Part shown: piece after piece, positions 9,239 to 18,134 of the stretch | How positions within the stretch are numbered: the stretch's first letter is position 1 | How the letters are laid out: every line of letters starts with the position of its first letter | NCBI RefSeq assembly: GCF_006912135.1 | Contig: NZ_VIRS01000028.1 | Location: 1 to 64,000, forward strand | DNA: 64,000 nucleotides | From: Cryptosporangium phraense | GTDB lineage: Bacteria > Actinomycetota > Actinomycetes > Mycobacteriales > Cryptosporangiaceae | Direction of reading: 5' to 3' | Position numbers and translations under genes: made by a program | Notes under the pieces: model-generated | What the model saw: only the letters and a program-made list of their open reading frames with translations | Database searches by the model: none | What the model was told of the DNA's origin: nothing

Positions 9239-11701
9239 ATGCACCGGCCCGCCCACCACCCGTCGCACCCCGGCGAGGTCCCCGCCGACGACCTCCCGGA
9301 AGGCACCCCCGCAGCCGGCCCCGCCGCCGAGCCCGAACCCGCGGCCGGAGCCGAGCGTCCGGCCGAGCCCGGCCCCGCAGCTGAGCCCGGCCCCGCAGCT
9401 GAGCCCGGGCCCGCAGCTGAGCCCGGGCCTGGGGCTGAGGTCAGTGCCGCTGACCGGGTGGCGTTCAGTGAGCCGAACGGGCCCGGCGGTACGCCCGAGC
9501 CACCCCCGGCGGCCTCGCGACGGCGCGGCCGGCGCCGCTCCCCCAGCCCCCACCAGCGCGAGCGCGGCGAGCGGCGGCCCCGCGGACGGGTGCCGGTCGT
9601 CATCGTCCTGCTGGTGTTCCTGTGCGCGGTGCTGTTCCTGAACGCGGTCGCGACCGCATCGGTCGGCGCGTCGAGCACCGTGCACGAGGCCGGCCCGGCG
9701 AACGAGGTCCCGCCCCAGATCACCGACGGCGGCCCGGTCATCGACACCACCCAGGGCCGCACCACGTCGTCGTTCCGCATGAAGGCCAAGACGATCGCGC
9801 TGACGTTCGACGACGGCCCCGACCCGACCTGGACGCCGAAGATCCTCGACGTGCTGAAGAAGCACGACATCCACGGCACGTTCTTCATGGTCGGCGCCCG
9901 CATCACCGAGGACCCGAAGATGGCCCGCCGGGTCCACGCCGAGGGCAACGAGATCGGCATCCACACGTTCACGCACTCGGACATGTCGACGATCCCGGCC
10001 TGGGAACGGCGCCTGCAGTACTCGGCGACGCAGATGGCGGTGGTCGGCGCGACCGGGGACACGACGTCGCTGCTGCGCTTCCCGTACTCGTCCACCGCCA
10101 ACGCGATCGACGACACGTACTGGCCGATCATCCGCGAAGCCGGTTCGCTGAACTACGTCACGGTCGTCGCCGACGTCGACGGCGAGGACTGGGCCCGGCC
10201 GGGCGTCCGCAAGATCGTCGAGAACGCGACGCCGAAAGACGGCGTCGGCGCCGCCGTCCTCATGCACGACGCGGGCGGGAACCGGGCGGAGACCGTCGCC
10301 GCGCTCGACCTCTACATCCCGAAGATGAAGAAGCTCGGCTACACGTTCACGACGCTGAGCCAGGGCATCGACTTCGGCGACGACCGGACCGCGACCGTCC
10401 ACCGGACCGCGACCGGCAGCGAACTCTGGCGCGGCCGGGCCGTGCTGTACGGCATCTGGCTAGCCCACGAGTTCGTGATCTGGTGCGCGTATCTGCTGAT
10501 CATCGTCGGCGCGCTGACGCTGGCCCGGCTGGCCCTGATGCTCGTGCTGACCGGGCGGCACCTGTACAAGAAACGACGACGGCGGCCGTCCGAGCCGGTG
10601 ACGGTGCCGGTCACGGTCGTCGTGCCGGCCTACAACGAGAGCGCGGGGATCGTGGCCGCGGTCCGGTCGCTCGCGGCTTGCGACTACGTCGGCCGGGCGC
10701 CGGACGGCAGCCCGGTGCCGGTCGAGGTCATCGTCGTCGACGACGGGTCGACCGACGGGACCGCGGACCTGGTCGCGGCCCTCGGGCTGGACCACGTCCG
10801 GGTGATCCGGGTGGCGAACGGCGGCAAGGCCCGGGCGCTGAACATCGGGACCGCGGCCAGCGACCGGCCGCTGGTGATCATGGTCGACGGCGACACGCTG
10901 TTCGAGCCGGGCTCGATCACCGCGCTGCTCCAGCCGTTCGCCGATCCGGCGGTCGGGGCGGTGGCCGGCAACGTGAAGGTCGGCAACCGGGGCAGCCTGC
11001 TCGGCCGCTGGCAGCACATCGAGTACGTGACCGGGTTCGCGGTCGACCGGCGCGCCCACGAGATCATGCGCTGCATGCCGACGGTCCCGGGCGCGATCGG
11101 GGCGTTCCGACGCGAGGCGCTGGACCGCGTCGGCGGGGTCAGTGACGACACGCTGGCCGAGGACACCGACCTGACGATGGCGCTGAGCCGGGAGGGCTGG
11201 CGGGTCGTCTACCAGGACACCGCGCGGGCCTGGACCGAGACCCCGGCGACGATCGGCCAGCTCGCGACCCAGCGGTACCGGTGGACGTACGGGACGATGC
11301 AGGCGATGTGGAAGCACCGCGGTGCGTTCCTCGACCGCGGTCCGTCCGGGCGGTTCGGACGGGTCGGGCTGCCGTTCCTGGCCCTGTTCGGGGTCGTGCT
11401 CCCGCTGCTGGCCCCGCTGATCGACGTCTTCCTGATCTACGGGCTGATCTACTACGACGCCGCCCTGACGGCGGCCGGGTGGCTCGGGATGCTGGTCGCC
11501 CAGCTGATCATCGCCGCGGTCGCGTTCCGGCTGGACCGCGAGCCGCTGCGTCCGCTGTGGGCGTTCCCGCTGCAGCAGATCGTCTACCGGCAGCTGATGT
11601 ACGTGGTGCTCATCCAGTCGGTGGCGACCGCGCTCACCGGCGCCCGGCTGCGCTGGCAGAAGCTCCGGCGCACCGGCGAGATCACGACGGCACCGCGGTA
11701 G
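9239..11701 (+). CDS. Polysaccharide deacetylase-glycosyltransferase family 2 fusion
   Basis: 820 residues, from ATG 9239 with GAAGGA 5 nt upstream. The order is: a Pro/Ala/Glu-rich N-terminus with PAAEPG repeats (about 20-65), a transmembrane helix (about 119-140), and a NodB-type deacetylase with TFDDGPDP (about 189) and the metal-binding HTFTHSD (about 241). A second membrane segment (about 409-440) is followed by a processive GT2 domain with VVPAYNES (about 461), VDDGST, VDGD (about 550), EDTDLT (about 641) and QRYRW (about 680), then C-terminal membrane helices. This is a NodB/NodC-like combination that probably makes, exports and deacetylates an N-acetylated surface polysaccharide. The last 20 nt overlap the convergent ABC gene. 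Confidence 0.9.
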   Translation: MHRPAHHPSHPGEVPADDLPEGTPAAGPAAEPEPAAGAERPAEPGPAAEPGPAAEPGPAAEPGPGAEVSAADRVAFSEPNGPGGTPEPPPAASRRRGRRRSPSPHQRERGERRPRGRVPVVIVLLVFLCAVLFLNAVATASVGASSTVHEAGPANEVPPQITDGGPVIDTTQGRTTSSFRMKAKTIALTFDDGPDPTWTPKILDVLKKHDIHGTFFMVGARITEDPKMARRVHAEGNEIGIHTFTHSDMSTIPAWERRLQYSATQMAVVGATGDTTSLLRFPYSSTANAIDDTYWPIIREAGSLNYVTVVADVDGEDWARPGVRKIVENATPKDGVGAAVLMHDAGGNRAETVAALDLYIPKMKKLGYTFTTLSQGIDFGDDRTATVHRTATGSELWRGRAVLYGIWLAHEFVIWCAYLLIIVGALTLARLALMLVLTGRHLYKKRRRRPSEPVTVPVTVVVPAYNESAGIVAAVRSLAACDYVGRAPDGSPVPVEVIVVDDGSTDGTADLVAALGLDHVRVIRVANGGKARALNIGTAASDRPLVIMVDGDTLFEPGSITALLQPFADPAVGAVAGNVKVGNRGSLLGRWQHIEYVTGFAVDRRAHEIMRCMPTVPGAIGAFRREALDRVGGVSDDTLAEDTDLTMALSREGWRVVYQDTARAWTETPATIGQLATQRYRWTYGTMQAMWKHRGAFLDRGPSGRFGRVGLPFLALFGVVLPLLAPLIDVFLIYGLIYYDAALTAAGWLGMLVAQLIIAAVAFRLDREPLRPLWAFPLQQIVYRQLMYVVLIQSVATALTGARLRWQKLRRTGEITTAPR

Positions 11702-13547
11702 CGAACTGCGTCCGGTAGAGGTTCGCGTAGAGGCCGTCGGCGGCGAGCAGGGACTCGTGGGTGCCCCGCTCGACGATGCGGCCGCCGTCGACGACCAGGA
11801 TCTGGTCGGCGTTGCGGACGGTGGACAGGCGGTGGGCGATCACCAGCGCGGTCCGCCCGTCGAGGGCTTCGTCGAGGGCCCGCTGGACGGCCTGCTCGGA
11901 GTCCGAGTCGAGGTGCGCGGTGGCCTCGTCGAGAATGACGATGCCGGGCGCCTTGAGCAGCAGGCGGGCGATCGCCAGCCGCTGCTTCTCGCCGCCCGAG
12001 AGCCGGTGCCCCCGCTCCCCCACGACCGTGTCGAGCCCGTCGGGCAGGGCGGCGACCAGCGGCTCGATCCGGGCCCGGCGCAGCGCGTCCCAGAGCTGGG
12101 AGTCGGTCGCGTCCGGCCGGGCGTAGAGCAGGTTGGCCCGGATCGTGTCGTGGAACAGGTGCGCCTCCTGCGTGACGACGCCGACCGCGTCCCGCAGCGA
12201 CGCGGACGTGGCGTCCCGGACGTCGACGCCGCCGACGAGCACGGCTCCGGCGTCCACATCGTAGAGGCGGGGGACCAGCGCGGAGATCGTGGTCTTCCCG
12301 GCCCCGGAGGGGCCGACCAGCGCGACCAGCTGACCCGGCCGGGCCTCGAAGTCGATGCCGTGCAGGACCGGGGTGCGGGGCGCGGTGTCGAGGACCGCGA
12401 CCTCCTCCAGCGAAGCCAGCGAGACCTCGTCGGCGGCCGGGTAGCTGAAGTCGACGCCGCGGAACTCGACCGACCGCGCGCCGGCCGGAATCGCGCCGGA
12501 CCCCTCGGCGATCATCGGTTCGAGGTCGAGGACCTCGAAGACCCGGTCGAAGCTCACCAGCGCGCTCGCGACGTCGAGCTGGACGTTCGACAGCGCGGTC
12601 AGCGGCCCGTACAGACGCGTGAGCAGCAGCGCGAGGCTCACGACCGTACCGGCGGACAGGCTGCCGGCCAGCGCCAGCCAGCCGCCGACCCCGTAGACGA
12701 GCGCGGTGGCCAGCGCCGCGACCAGCGTCAGCGCGGCGAAGAACGCGCGCGAGTAGACGGCGGAGAGGACGCCGACGTCACGCACCCGGGCCGCCCTCCT
12801 CGCGAACGCCGCCTCTTCCTCCTCGGGCCGGCCGAACAGCTTGACGAGCATCGCCCCGGCGACGTTGAAGCGCTCGGTCATCGTCGTGTTCATCGACGCG
12901 TTGAGGTCGGCCGCCTCGCGGGTGATCGACGCGAGCCGGCGCCCGACCCGGCGGGCCGGGAACACGAAGATCGGCAGCAGCACCAGCGCGGCGACCGTGA
13001 TCGGCCAGGACAGCGTCAGCATCACCGCGAGCGTGAGGATCAGCGCGATGACGTTCGCGACCACTCCCGACAGCGTCGACGTGAACGCCCGCTGGGCGCC
13101 GATCACGTCGTTGTTGAGCCGGCTGATCAGCGCGCCGGTCTGGGTGCGGCTGAAGAACGCGACCGGCATCCGCTGGACGTGCCCGAACACCCGGCTGCGC
13201 AGCGACAGGATGATGCCCTCGCCGATCCGGGACGAGAACCAGCGCCCGACCATCGAGAGCACGGTGTCGAACACCGCCAGCCCGGCGATCACCAGCGCGA
13301 CCGTGACCACGGTCGACCTCGGGCCGCCGCGGTTGATCGCGTCCACGACCCGGCCGGCCAGCAGCGGCGTCACGACCGCGATCACCGACGACACGACGGT
13401 CGCGGCCAGGAACACGACGATGTCGCGTCGGTACGGCCGCGCGAACCGCAGGATGCGTTTCCAGGTGCCCGGGGGCAGCTTGCGCTGGTCGCCGGGCTCG
13501 CGGCGCAGCGACCGCATCATCTGCATCGCGGCCATCGGTTGGGTCAT
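11682..13547 (-). CDS. ABC exporter, fused membrane and ATPase domains
   Basis: 621 residues. An N-terminal six-helix exporter domain (about 35-330) is followed by a nucleotide-binding domain with Walker A GPSGAGKTT, signature LSGGEKQRLAIAR and Walker B GIVILDEATAHLDSD. This is a lipid/multidrug exporter of the MsbA/LmrA type, and the substrate is unknown. No second half-transporter lies next to it, so a homodimer is likely. ATG at 13547 fits the family start (MTQPMAAMQ). Longer in-frame extension would run into the xthA start region, which diverges from here. Its 3' end overlaps the fusion gene by 20 bp. Confidence 0.88.
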   Translation of the reverse strand: MTQPMAAMQMMRSLRREPGDQRKLPPGTWKRILRFARPYRRDIVVFLAATVVSSVIAVVTPLLAGRVVDAINRGGPRSTVVTVALVIAGLAVFDTVLSMVGRWFSSRIGEGIILSLRSRVFGHVQRMPVAFFSRTQTGALISRLNNDVIGAQRAFTSTLSGVVANVIALILTLAVMLTLSWPITVAALVLLPIFVFPARRVGRRLASITREAADLNASMNTTMTERFNVAGAMLVKLFGRPEEEEAAFARRAARVRDVGVLSAVYSRAFFAALTLVAALATALVYGVGGWLALAGSLSAGTVVSLALLLTRLYGPLTALSNVQLDVASALVSFDRVFEVLDLEPMIAEGSGAIPAGARSVEFRGVDFSYPAADEVSLASLEEVAVLDTAPRTPVLHGIDFEARPGQLVALVGPSGAGKTTISALVPRLYDVDAGAVLVGGVDVRDATSASLRDAVGVVTQEAHLFHDTIRANLLYARPDATDSQLWDALRRARIEPLVAALPDGLDTVVGERGHRLSGGEKQRLAIARLLLKAPGIVILDEATAHLDSDSEQAVQRALDEALDGRTALVIAHRLSTVRNADQILVVDGGRIVERGTHESLLAADGLYANLYRTQFATAVPS

Positions 13548-13605
13548 GGGACCTGCAACGCTGTAATCAGGCCGCCCGATTCCCGGCGCTGGCAGGATGG
13601 ACCCC

Positions 13606-14379
13606 GTGCGCCTGGCGACCTGGAATGTGAACTCGGTGACGGCACGGCTCCCCCGGCTGCTCGAATGGCTGGCTGATACCAAGCCGGACGTCGTCGCCCT
13701 GCAGGAGATCAAGACGACGACCGAGGGGTTCCCGGCCGACGCGGTCGCCGAACTCGGTTACGAGACCGCGGCCCACGGCGACGGGCGGTGGAACGGCGTC
13801 GCGCTGCTGTCGCGGGTGGGCCTGGCCGACGTCACCCGGGGGCTGGTCGACCAGCCCGGCTTCCCCGACCCGGAGCCGCGCGCGATCGGGGCGACCTGCG
13901 GCGGGGTGCGGATCTGGTCGGTCTACGTCCCCAACGGCCGGGAGCCGTCGAACCCGCACTACCTGTACAAGCTGGAGTGGCTGAAGGCCCTGCGGGCCAC
14001 GGTGGCCGCCGAGCTCGGCCACGGCTCGTTCGTCGTGACCGGCGACTTCAACGTCGCGCCGACCGATCGCGACGTCTGGGACCCCGCCGTCTTCGTCGAC
14101 TCCACCCACGTGACCCCGCCCGAGCGCGAGGCGCTCGCCTCGCTGCGCGAGGAGGGCCTGGTCGACGTGTTCCCGCGACCGTTGAAGTACGACTATCCGT
14201 TCACCTACTGGGACTACCGCGCCGGGGCGTTCCCGAAGAACCTCGGCATGCGCATCGACCTGTTCTATGCGGACGCCGCGCTGGCGGCGTCCGTGACCGA
14301 TGCCTACGTGGACCGGGAGGCGCGGAAGGGGAAGGGGCCGTCGGATCACGCGCCGGTGGTCGTGGACGTGGGCTCTTAG
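13606..14379 (+). CDS. xthA: Exodeoxyribonuclease III
   Basis: 257 residues, the normal length. AP endonuclease/3'-5' exonuclease of base-excision repair (EEP fold). Motifs: ATWNVNSVTARLPRLL at the N-terminus, LQEIKT (metal-binding Glu near 34), GDFNVAPTDRD, WDYRAGAFPKNLGMRIDLFY and the C-terminal SDHAPVVVDV. GTG at 13606 gives the family start (M-R-L-A-T-W-N). The ATG at 13597 abuts AGG too closely, while CAGGAT at 13593-13598 stands 7 nt before the GTG as a leaderless-type -10. It is divergent from the ABC exporter and overlaps the crotonase-like gene by 4 bp tail to tail. Confidence 0.93.
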   Translation: MRLATWNVNSVTARLPRLLEWLADTKPDVVALQEIKTTTEGFPADAVAELGYETAAHGDGRWNGVALLSRVGLADVTRGLVDQPGFPDPEPRAIGATCGGVRIWSVYVPNGREPSNPHYLYKLEWLKALRATVAAELGHGSFVVTGDFNVAPTDRDVWDPAVFVDSTHVTPPEREALASLREEGLVDVFPRPLKYDYPFTYWDYRAGAFPKNLGMRIDLFYADAALAASVTDAYVDREARKGKGPSDHAPVVVDVGS

Positions 14380-14981
14380 CTGTCCGGGGACGCCAGGCGG
14401 AGGAACGCGTGGCGTTCCTCGGTGGCGTGTTCGGTGGGGGTGCGGTAGCGGGCGCCGGCCATCAGGGCCTTGATCTCGGTGAGCGCGTTGCGGTCGGTGC
14501 CCGTCAGGAGGTCGACGCTCGGCTCGACGGCGCCCGGGGTGGCCAGGCCGAGGCGTTCGGCCTCGTCGGCCTGGACCGGGCGGCCGGTGAGGCACAGCTC
14601 CAGGGCCCGGGCCGGCCCGACCAGGTCGGCCAGGCGCGCGGTGGTGCCGAGGATCGGGACGCGACCTTCGTGGACGGCGGTGAGCGCGACCGAGGCGTCG
14701 GGGGCGAAGAACCGGAGGTCGCCGCAGAGGGCCAGTTCGGCGGCCAGGCCGGTGAGGGGGTCGGCGGCGGTGGTGACCAGGACGAGGTCCGGTCGCTGGA
14801 GCCGGGACACTGCCTGCTGGTAGCCGGCGATCGTCTCGTCGGTGAGGGTCGCGGGGTCTGTGGGCCAGTCGGCGACGTGGAGGACCAGCACGCGGACGTC
14901 GCCGGTAAGCTCGCGGCCTAGTTGCGTGAGCGCGTCGAACGTCTGCGTCGATGCGATTCGGAGCGTAAGCACCTCGGACAC
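14376..14981 (-). CDS. Crotonase-like protein, short and possibly inactive
   Basis: 201 residues against roughly 260 for enoyl-CoA hydratases. The crotonase core is recognisable in GLAAELALCGDLRFFAPDAS (about 85-104), the oxyanion-hole region, and in ILGTTARLADLVGPARALEL. The first half of the fold is short, and I cannot point to the usual pair of catalytic glutamates (HEGRVPILG stands where PExGLxP is normal). It may be a CoA-ester binding or degenerate enzyme. GTG 14981 has AAGGGG 5 nt upstream. It is convergent with xthA and divergent from the Arg/Asp-rich protein gene. Confidence 0.65.
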   Translation of the reverse strand: MSEVLTLRIASTQTFDALTQLGRELTGDVRVLVLHVADWPTDPATLTDETIAGYQQAVSRLQRPDLVLVTTAADPLTGLAAELALCGDLRFFAPDASVALTAVHEGRVPILGTTARLADLVGPARALELCLTGRPVQADEAERLGLATPGAVEPSVDLLTGTDRNALTEIKALMAGARYRTPTEHATEERHAFLRLASPDS

Positions 14982-15124
14982 TCGGTCCCCTTCCGTTTAC
15001 TCCCGTTCTCGTCGAGATTACGCAGGGTCAGTAGCTAACAAATGTCGGTAGTAATAGGGCCGAACGGGTGGGACTCCCGGCTCCAGATCGTGAACGGTTC
15101 ACCGCACGCCTTACTCTGAAAGCC

Positions 15125-17206
15125 ATGGCTCCCGGCTACCCGCATGACGACGCCCGCTCGAGCGGTGGGGCGTACGACCCTCCCCGCGGCGTGGAGTCCG
15201 ATGCGGGCGGGTACCGCCGGACCGCGTTATCGGATGGGGCCTACGGCCGGCGCGGTGGCGCGGAGTCGCCCCGGCCGCCCGCGCCCCGCTCGTCGTCCGA
15301 GCCGCGTGGCTCCTACGACCGCGGTGGCGACGATCGTTATTCCGTCGACTACGACGAGCGCGCCTCGGTGGGTGGGGAGCGCGGGCGGCGGCCCGATCGC
15401 AGTGACTACGACCAGCGCGCGGCCTACGGCGACTTCGACCGCCCCGACGACCGGACCGAGCGCCTGGACGACTACCGCGGATACGACGAGCGCCGGGCCG
15501 CGCCCGCCCGGGCGCCGGAGGACCCGCGAGGCTACGACGACCGGGCTTTCGACGATCGGGGCTTCGACGGTCGGCGCGGCGCCGACGACGACGGGTACGA
15601 CGACCGCCGCGGCGGCCGCGGCCCGGACGACGCCCGAGGCTACGACGACCGCCGCGGAAGCGGCCGCTCTTCCGACGGAGGCCGTACTTCCGACGGAGGA
15701 CGCCCGTCCGACGGAGGACGCCCGTCCGACGGAGGACGCGCTCCGGACAGCGAGCGCGGGTACGACGACCGCGGTCGATACGACGAGCGGGGCGCGTACG
15801 ACGAGCGCGGGTCCTACGACGAGCGTGGCGGCCGCGATGACCGCGGACGTGATGACCGTGGGCGCGACGACCGCGACCGGGGTCGCGACGACCGTGGGCG
15901 GGACGAGCGGAGCGGCCGGGACGACCAGGGCGACCGAGGGCGGCGCACCGAGCGCAGCGACTACGACCAGCGCGCGGATTACGACTCCTACGACCAGCGC
16001 GCGTCCTACGACGACCGCGGCCGCGGCGACGACCGCGGACGTGGCGACGCCCGCGGGCGCGGCGACGACCGGGGCCGCGGCGACGACCGGGGCCGGGGCG
16101 ACGACCGGGGCCGCGGGGACGACCGGGGGCGGGCCGGGGACGATCGGGGGCGGGCGCGGGACGAGCGCGGGCGGGGCCGGGACGACCGGGCCTACCCGGC
16201 CGCCGGCTACGCCGACGAGAACGCGATGGAGACCCGCCGGGTCCGCCCGGAAGAACTCGGCCTCCCGCCGCTGAGCCGCCGAGAGAACCGCCCGGACGGC
16301 CGCCTCGACAACCGCGCTGACGGCCGTAACGACAACCGCTCCGACAACCGCGCCGACAACCGCAACGAGCCCCCCGCGGACCCGGCCGCCCGCACCGTCC
16401 CCAACGCGCGCCCGGGCGACCTCCCCCGCCGCGACCCGGTACCCCCGCCAGACCTGGACTCCGAGTCCACGATGATCCTCCCCAAGCAGACCGACCGCTC
16501 GCCCCTCGACCGCGCCCTCCGCGACCAGGACGACGACCGCACGGAGATGTTCATCCCCCGCCCGGCCTCGGGCGCCCCGAGCGGCCCCGGCGGCCCTCGC
16601 GGCGGCGGCCCGTCGCCCGACGACGCGTCGACCCAGATCATCCGGCGCCCGGAGGACCTGCCGCTCATCCCCGGCCTCCCCCAGGGCGGCGACGACCAGG
16701 CCACCCAGATGTTCGAGCGCCCGGACGACATGGGCCGCCCGGTGTTCGTCGACAGCAGCGGCCGGCGCAGCAAGCTGCTCAAGATCGCGTTCCGGATCGT
16801 CGGCATCATCGCGCTGCTGTTCCTGATCGGCATCATCGTGAGCCTCACCGCCGGCCCGGACGTCATGCGCGGCGCGATCATCGGCGACAAGGACGACTCG
16901 ACGCCGAGCCCGACCCCGGCCGTCACGAAGTCCGCGGTACCGAGCAAGAGCCCGTCGGCGGCCGCGTCCCAGGCACCGAACCCGACGACCAGCCGCCGCT
17001 CGGCGACGCCGACCGCCAAGCCGACCGTCCAGGCGCCCCCGCCGCCCACCGAGGCCGAGGAAGACCCGGACCCCCGTCCGACGCGCACCCGGGCCAGCGA
17101 GTCCCCCGACCCGACCGACGATCAGGACCCGGGCTCGCCGAGCCCCGACGTCGTCCCCGACGCGGACGCCAACCCCAACCCGCGCGGCGGCCGCGGCCAA
17201 GGCTGA
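15125..17206 (+). CDS. Large disordered Arg/Asp/Gly/Tyr-rich membrane protein, PVFVD family
   Basis: 693 residues. About 1-370 is an intrinsically disordered, charge-balanced region rich in Y-D-D-R-G and D-E-R-G units, including two true tandem repeats (SDGGRP, DNA 15669-15745; RGDDRG, DNA about 16021-16140). An acidic/basic linker follows, then GRPVFVDSSGRRSKLLKI (about 538-555), one transmembrane helix (about 557-578) and a Pro/Thr/Ser-rich tail. ATG 15125 is favoured over GTG 15068 because TACTCT (15112-15117) lies 7 nt upstream. Predicted topology has the Arg/Asp-rich part inside and the tail outside. Function is unknown; the composition resembles condensate-forming or nucleic-acid-binding disordered regions. 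Confidence 0.7.
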   Translation: MAPGYPHDDARSSGGAYDPPRGVESDAGGYRRTALSDGAYGRRGGAESPRPPAPRSSSEPRGSYDRGGDDRYSVDYDERASVGGERGRRPDRSDYDQRAAYGDFDRPDDRTERLDDYRGYDERRAAPARAPEDPRGYDDRAFDDRGFDGRRGADDDGYDDRRGGRGPDDARGYDDRRGSGRSSDGGRTSDGGRPSDGGRPSDGGRAPDSERGYDDRGRYDERGAYDERGSYDERGGRDDRGRDDRGRDDRDRGRDDRGRDERSGRDDQGDRGRRTERSDYDQRADYDSYDQRASYDDRGRGDDRGRGDARGRGDDRGRGDDRGRGDDRGRGDDRGRAGDDRGRARDERGRGRDDRAYPAAGYADENAMETRRVRPEELGLPPLSRRENRPDGRLDNRADGRNDNRSDNRADNRNEPPADPAARTVPNARPGDLPRRDPVPPPDLDSESTMILPKQTDRSPLDRALRDQDDDRTEMFIPRPASGAPSGPGGPRGGGPSPDDASTQIIRRPEDLPLIPGLPQGGDDQATQMFERPDDMGRPVFVDSSGRRSKLLKIAFRIVGIIALLFLIGIIVSLTAGPDVMRGAIIGDKDDSTPSPTPAVTKSAVPSKSPSAAASQAPNPTTSRRSATPTAKPTVQAPPPPTEAEEDPDPRPTRTRASESPDPTDDQDPGSPSPDVVPDADANPNPRGGRGQG
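15669..15745 (+). repeat. 18-nt tandem repeat in coding sequence
   Basis: Four to five copies of an 18-nt unit (TCCGACGGAGGACGCCCG and variants) encode SDGGRP. In-frame length variation would not break the gene. Confidence 0.75.
16021..16140 (+). repeat. 18-nt tandem repeat in coding sequence
   Basis: About six copies of GGCGACGACCGGGGCCGC and variants encode RGDDRG, in frame. Confidence 0.75.
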
Positions 17207-17234
17207 GGGCACGGCTGGGGACAAGGCTGGGGAC

Positions 17235-17271
17235 GCGGGTTCGGGGGCGCCACGATTGCCCCCAAACCCGC
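17235..17271. terminator. Terminator between PVFVD genes
   Basis: 14-nt arms (17235-17248 with 17258-17271) with one mismatch, 28 nt after the stop codon of the large disordered protein gene. Confidence 0.65.
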
Positions 17272-17341
17272 TTCCCTCGAAGTAGGACATATCCGCTTTC
17301 GCGGATGGATCAACCGCTCCGGTTGCCTTTAGCCTGAGCCC

Positions 17342-17929
17342 ATGGCTCTCGTCCCAACCGACGACACCTGCACCGAACCATCCGAAGCCGCCGACACCAC
17401 CCCCGACGCCGACAACAGCACCGAGGACACCCAGTTCCTCGGCCGCCCGGCCGGATTCGAACTGCCGGTCTTCCTGGACGCCTCCGGACGCCGCCAGAAA
17501 CGCATCCGGGCGCTGTTATGGGTCGTGTGCCTGACCGGCCTCACCTACGCCGCCGTGCTCGTCCTGAGCATGCTCAGCAGCCACGAGGCCGCGGTCCTGG
17601 TACCCGACGCCCGCCGCCATCCCTCGGCGCCGGCCACGGCCGCGCCGATGATCAGTGCCGAAGCCGCCCTCGAGCGCTCCCCCGCCGCCGAGCGACCGGC
17701 CGGCCCACCGGCCGCACCCCGCTCCGCCGCGGCCCTGTCGGCACCGTCGGCACCGTCCGACTCGTCGCCCGCGGCGCCCCGAGCCGCGACCAGGAGCCCG
17801 AACCCGAGAACCGACACCGCCCCCACGACGGCGGCCCCGTCGGCACCGGCCACCCCCACCGCGGCAGCTCCGTCGACGTCCGCCAAGCCGGGCCCGGTGC
17901 GGTCCCTTCTCGACACGCTGTTCGACTGA
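17342..17929 (+). CDS. Single-pass membrane protein with Ala/Pro-rich tail, PVFVD family
   Basis: 195 residues. An acidic N-terminus (about 1-35), then ELPVFLDASGRRQKRIRALL (about 40-59), one transmembrane helix (about 60-80) and a tail of Ala, Pro, Ser and Thr without a folded domain, ending VRSLLDTLFD. ATG 17342 is preceded by TAGCCT (17330-17335) at 6 nt, the leaderless pattern of its paralogues. The conserved motif on the predicted cytoplasmic side suggests a shared partner; the tail would be outside and could be glycosylated. No known domain is recognised. Confidence 0.65.
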   Translation: MALVPTDDTCTEPSEAADTTPDADNSTEDTQFLGRPAGFELPVFLDASGRRQKRIRALLWVVCLTGLTYAAVLVLSMLSSHEAAVLVPDARRHPSAPATAAPMISAEAALERSPAAERPAGPPAAPRSAAALSAPSAPSDSSPAAPRAATRSPNPRTDTAPTTAAPSAPATPTAAAPSTSAKPGPVRSLLDTLFD

Positions 17930-18134
17930 GCGCATTTGGACAGTAACTCTCAGTAGTCAATGTCCGCTATCCGACAGGCCTCACTGTGAGTTACCTGATA
18001 GTCGAACTCGTTGCCCCATCTCGGTTTTGTCCGGACTCGGCCCCAATTACGAAGGCACTCTGTCCGGATCGGCCCCGTATCAACCTAACTCAGCGTGAAC
18101 TAAGCGCGCCCGAAACAGTCATTACTGTCGAGGC
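17930..18134. promoter_or_regulatory. AT-richer intergenic region with inverted and direct repeats
   Basis: GTAACTC near 17944 and GAGTTAC near 17988 form a wide inverted repeat. GTCCGGACTCGGCCCC and GTCCGGATCGGCCCC form a direct repeat at about 18029 and 18061. TACTGT (18123-18128) is the likely -10, 6 nt before the GTG at 18135. These may be regulator sites for the downstream gene. Confidence 0.35.

Noticed and set aside
15661-16140. Regular 18-nt repeats considered as CRISPR
   Set aside because: Units are contiguous with no spacers and keep the reading frame.
15144-16274. Long Thr/Ala-rich frame overlapping the Arg/Asp-rich gene
   Set aside because: It is the shifted reading of the same 18-nt repeats; the chosen frame continues into the conserved PVFVD motif and membrane helix.
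15227-17290. 687-codon Val/Ala-rich antisense frame
   Set aside because: Mirror image of repetitive Asp/Arg codons; no start signal or domain.
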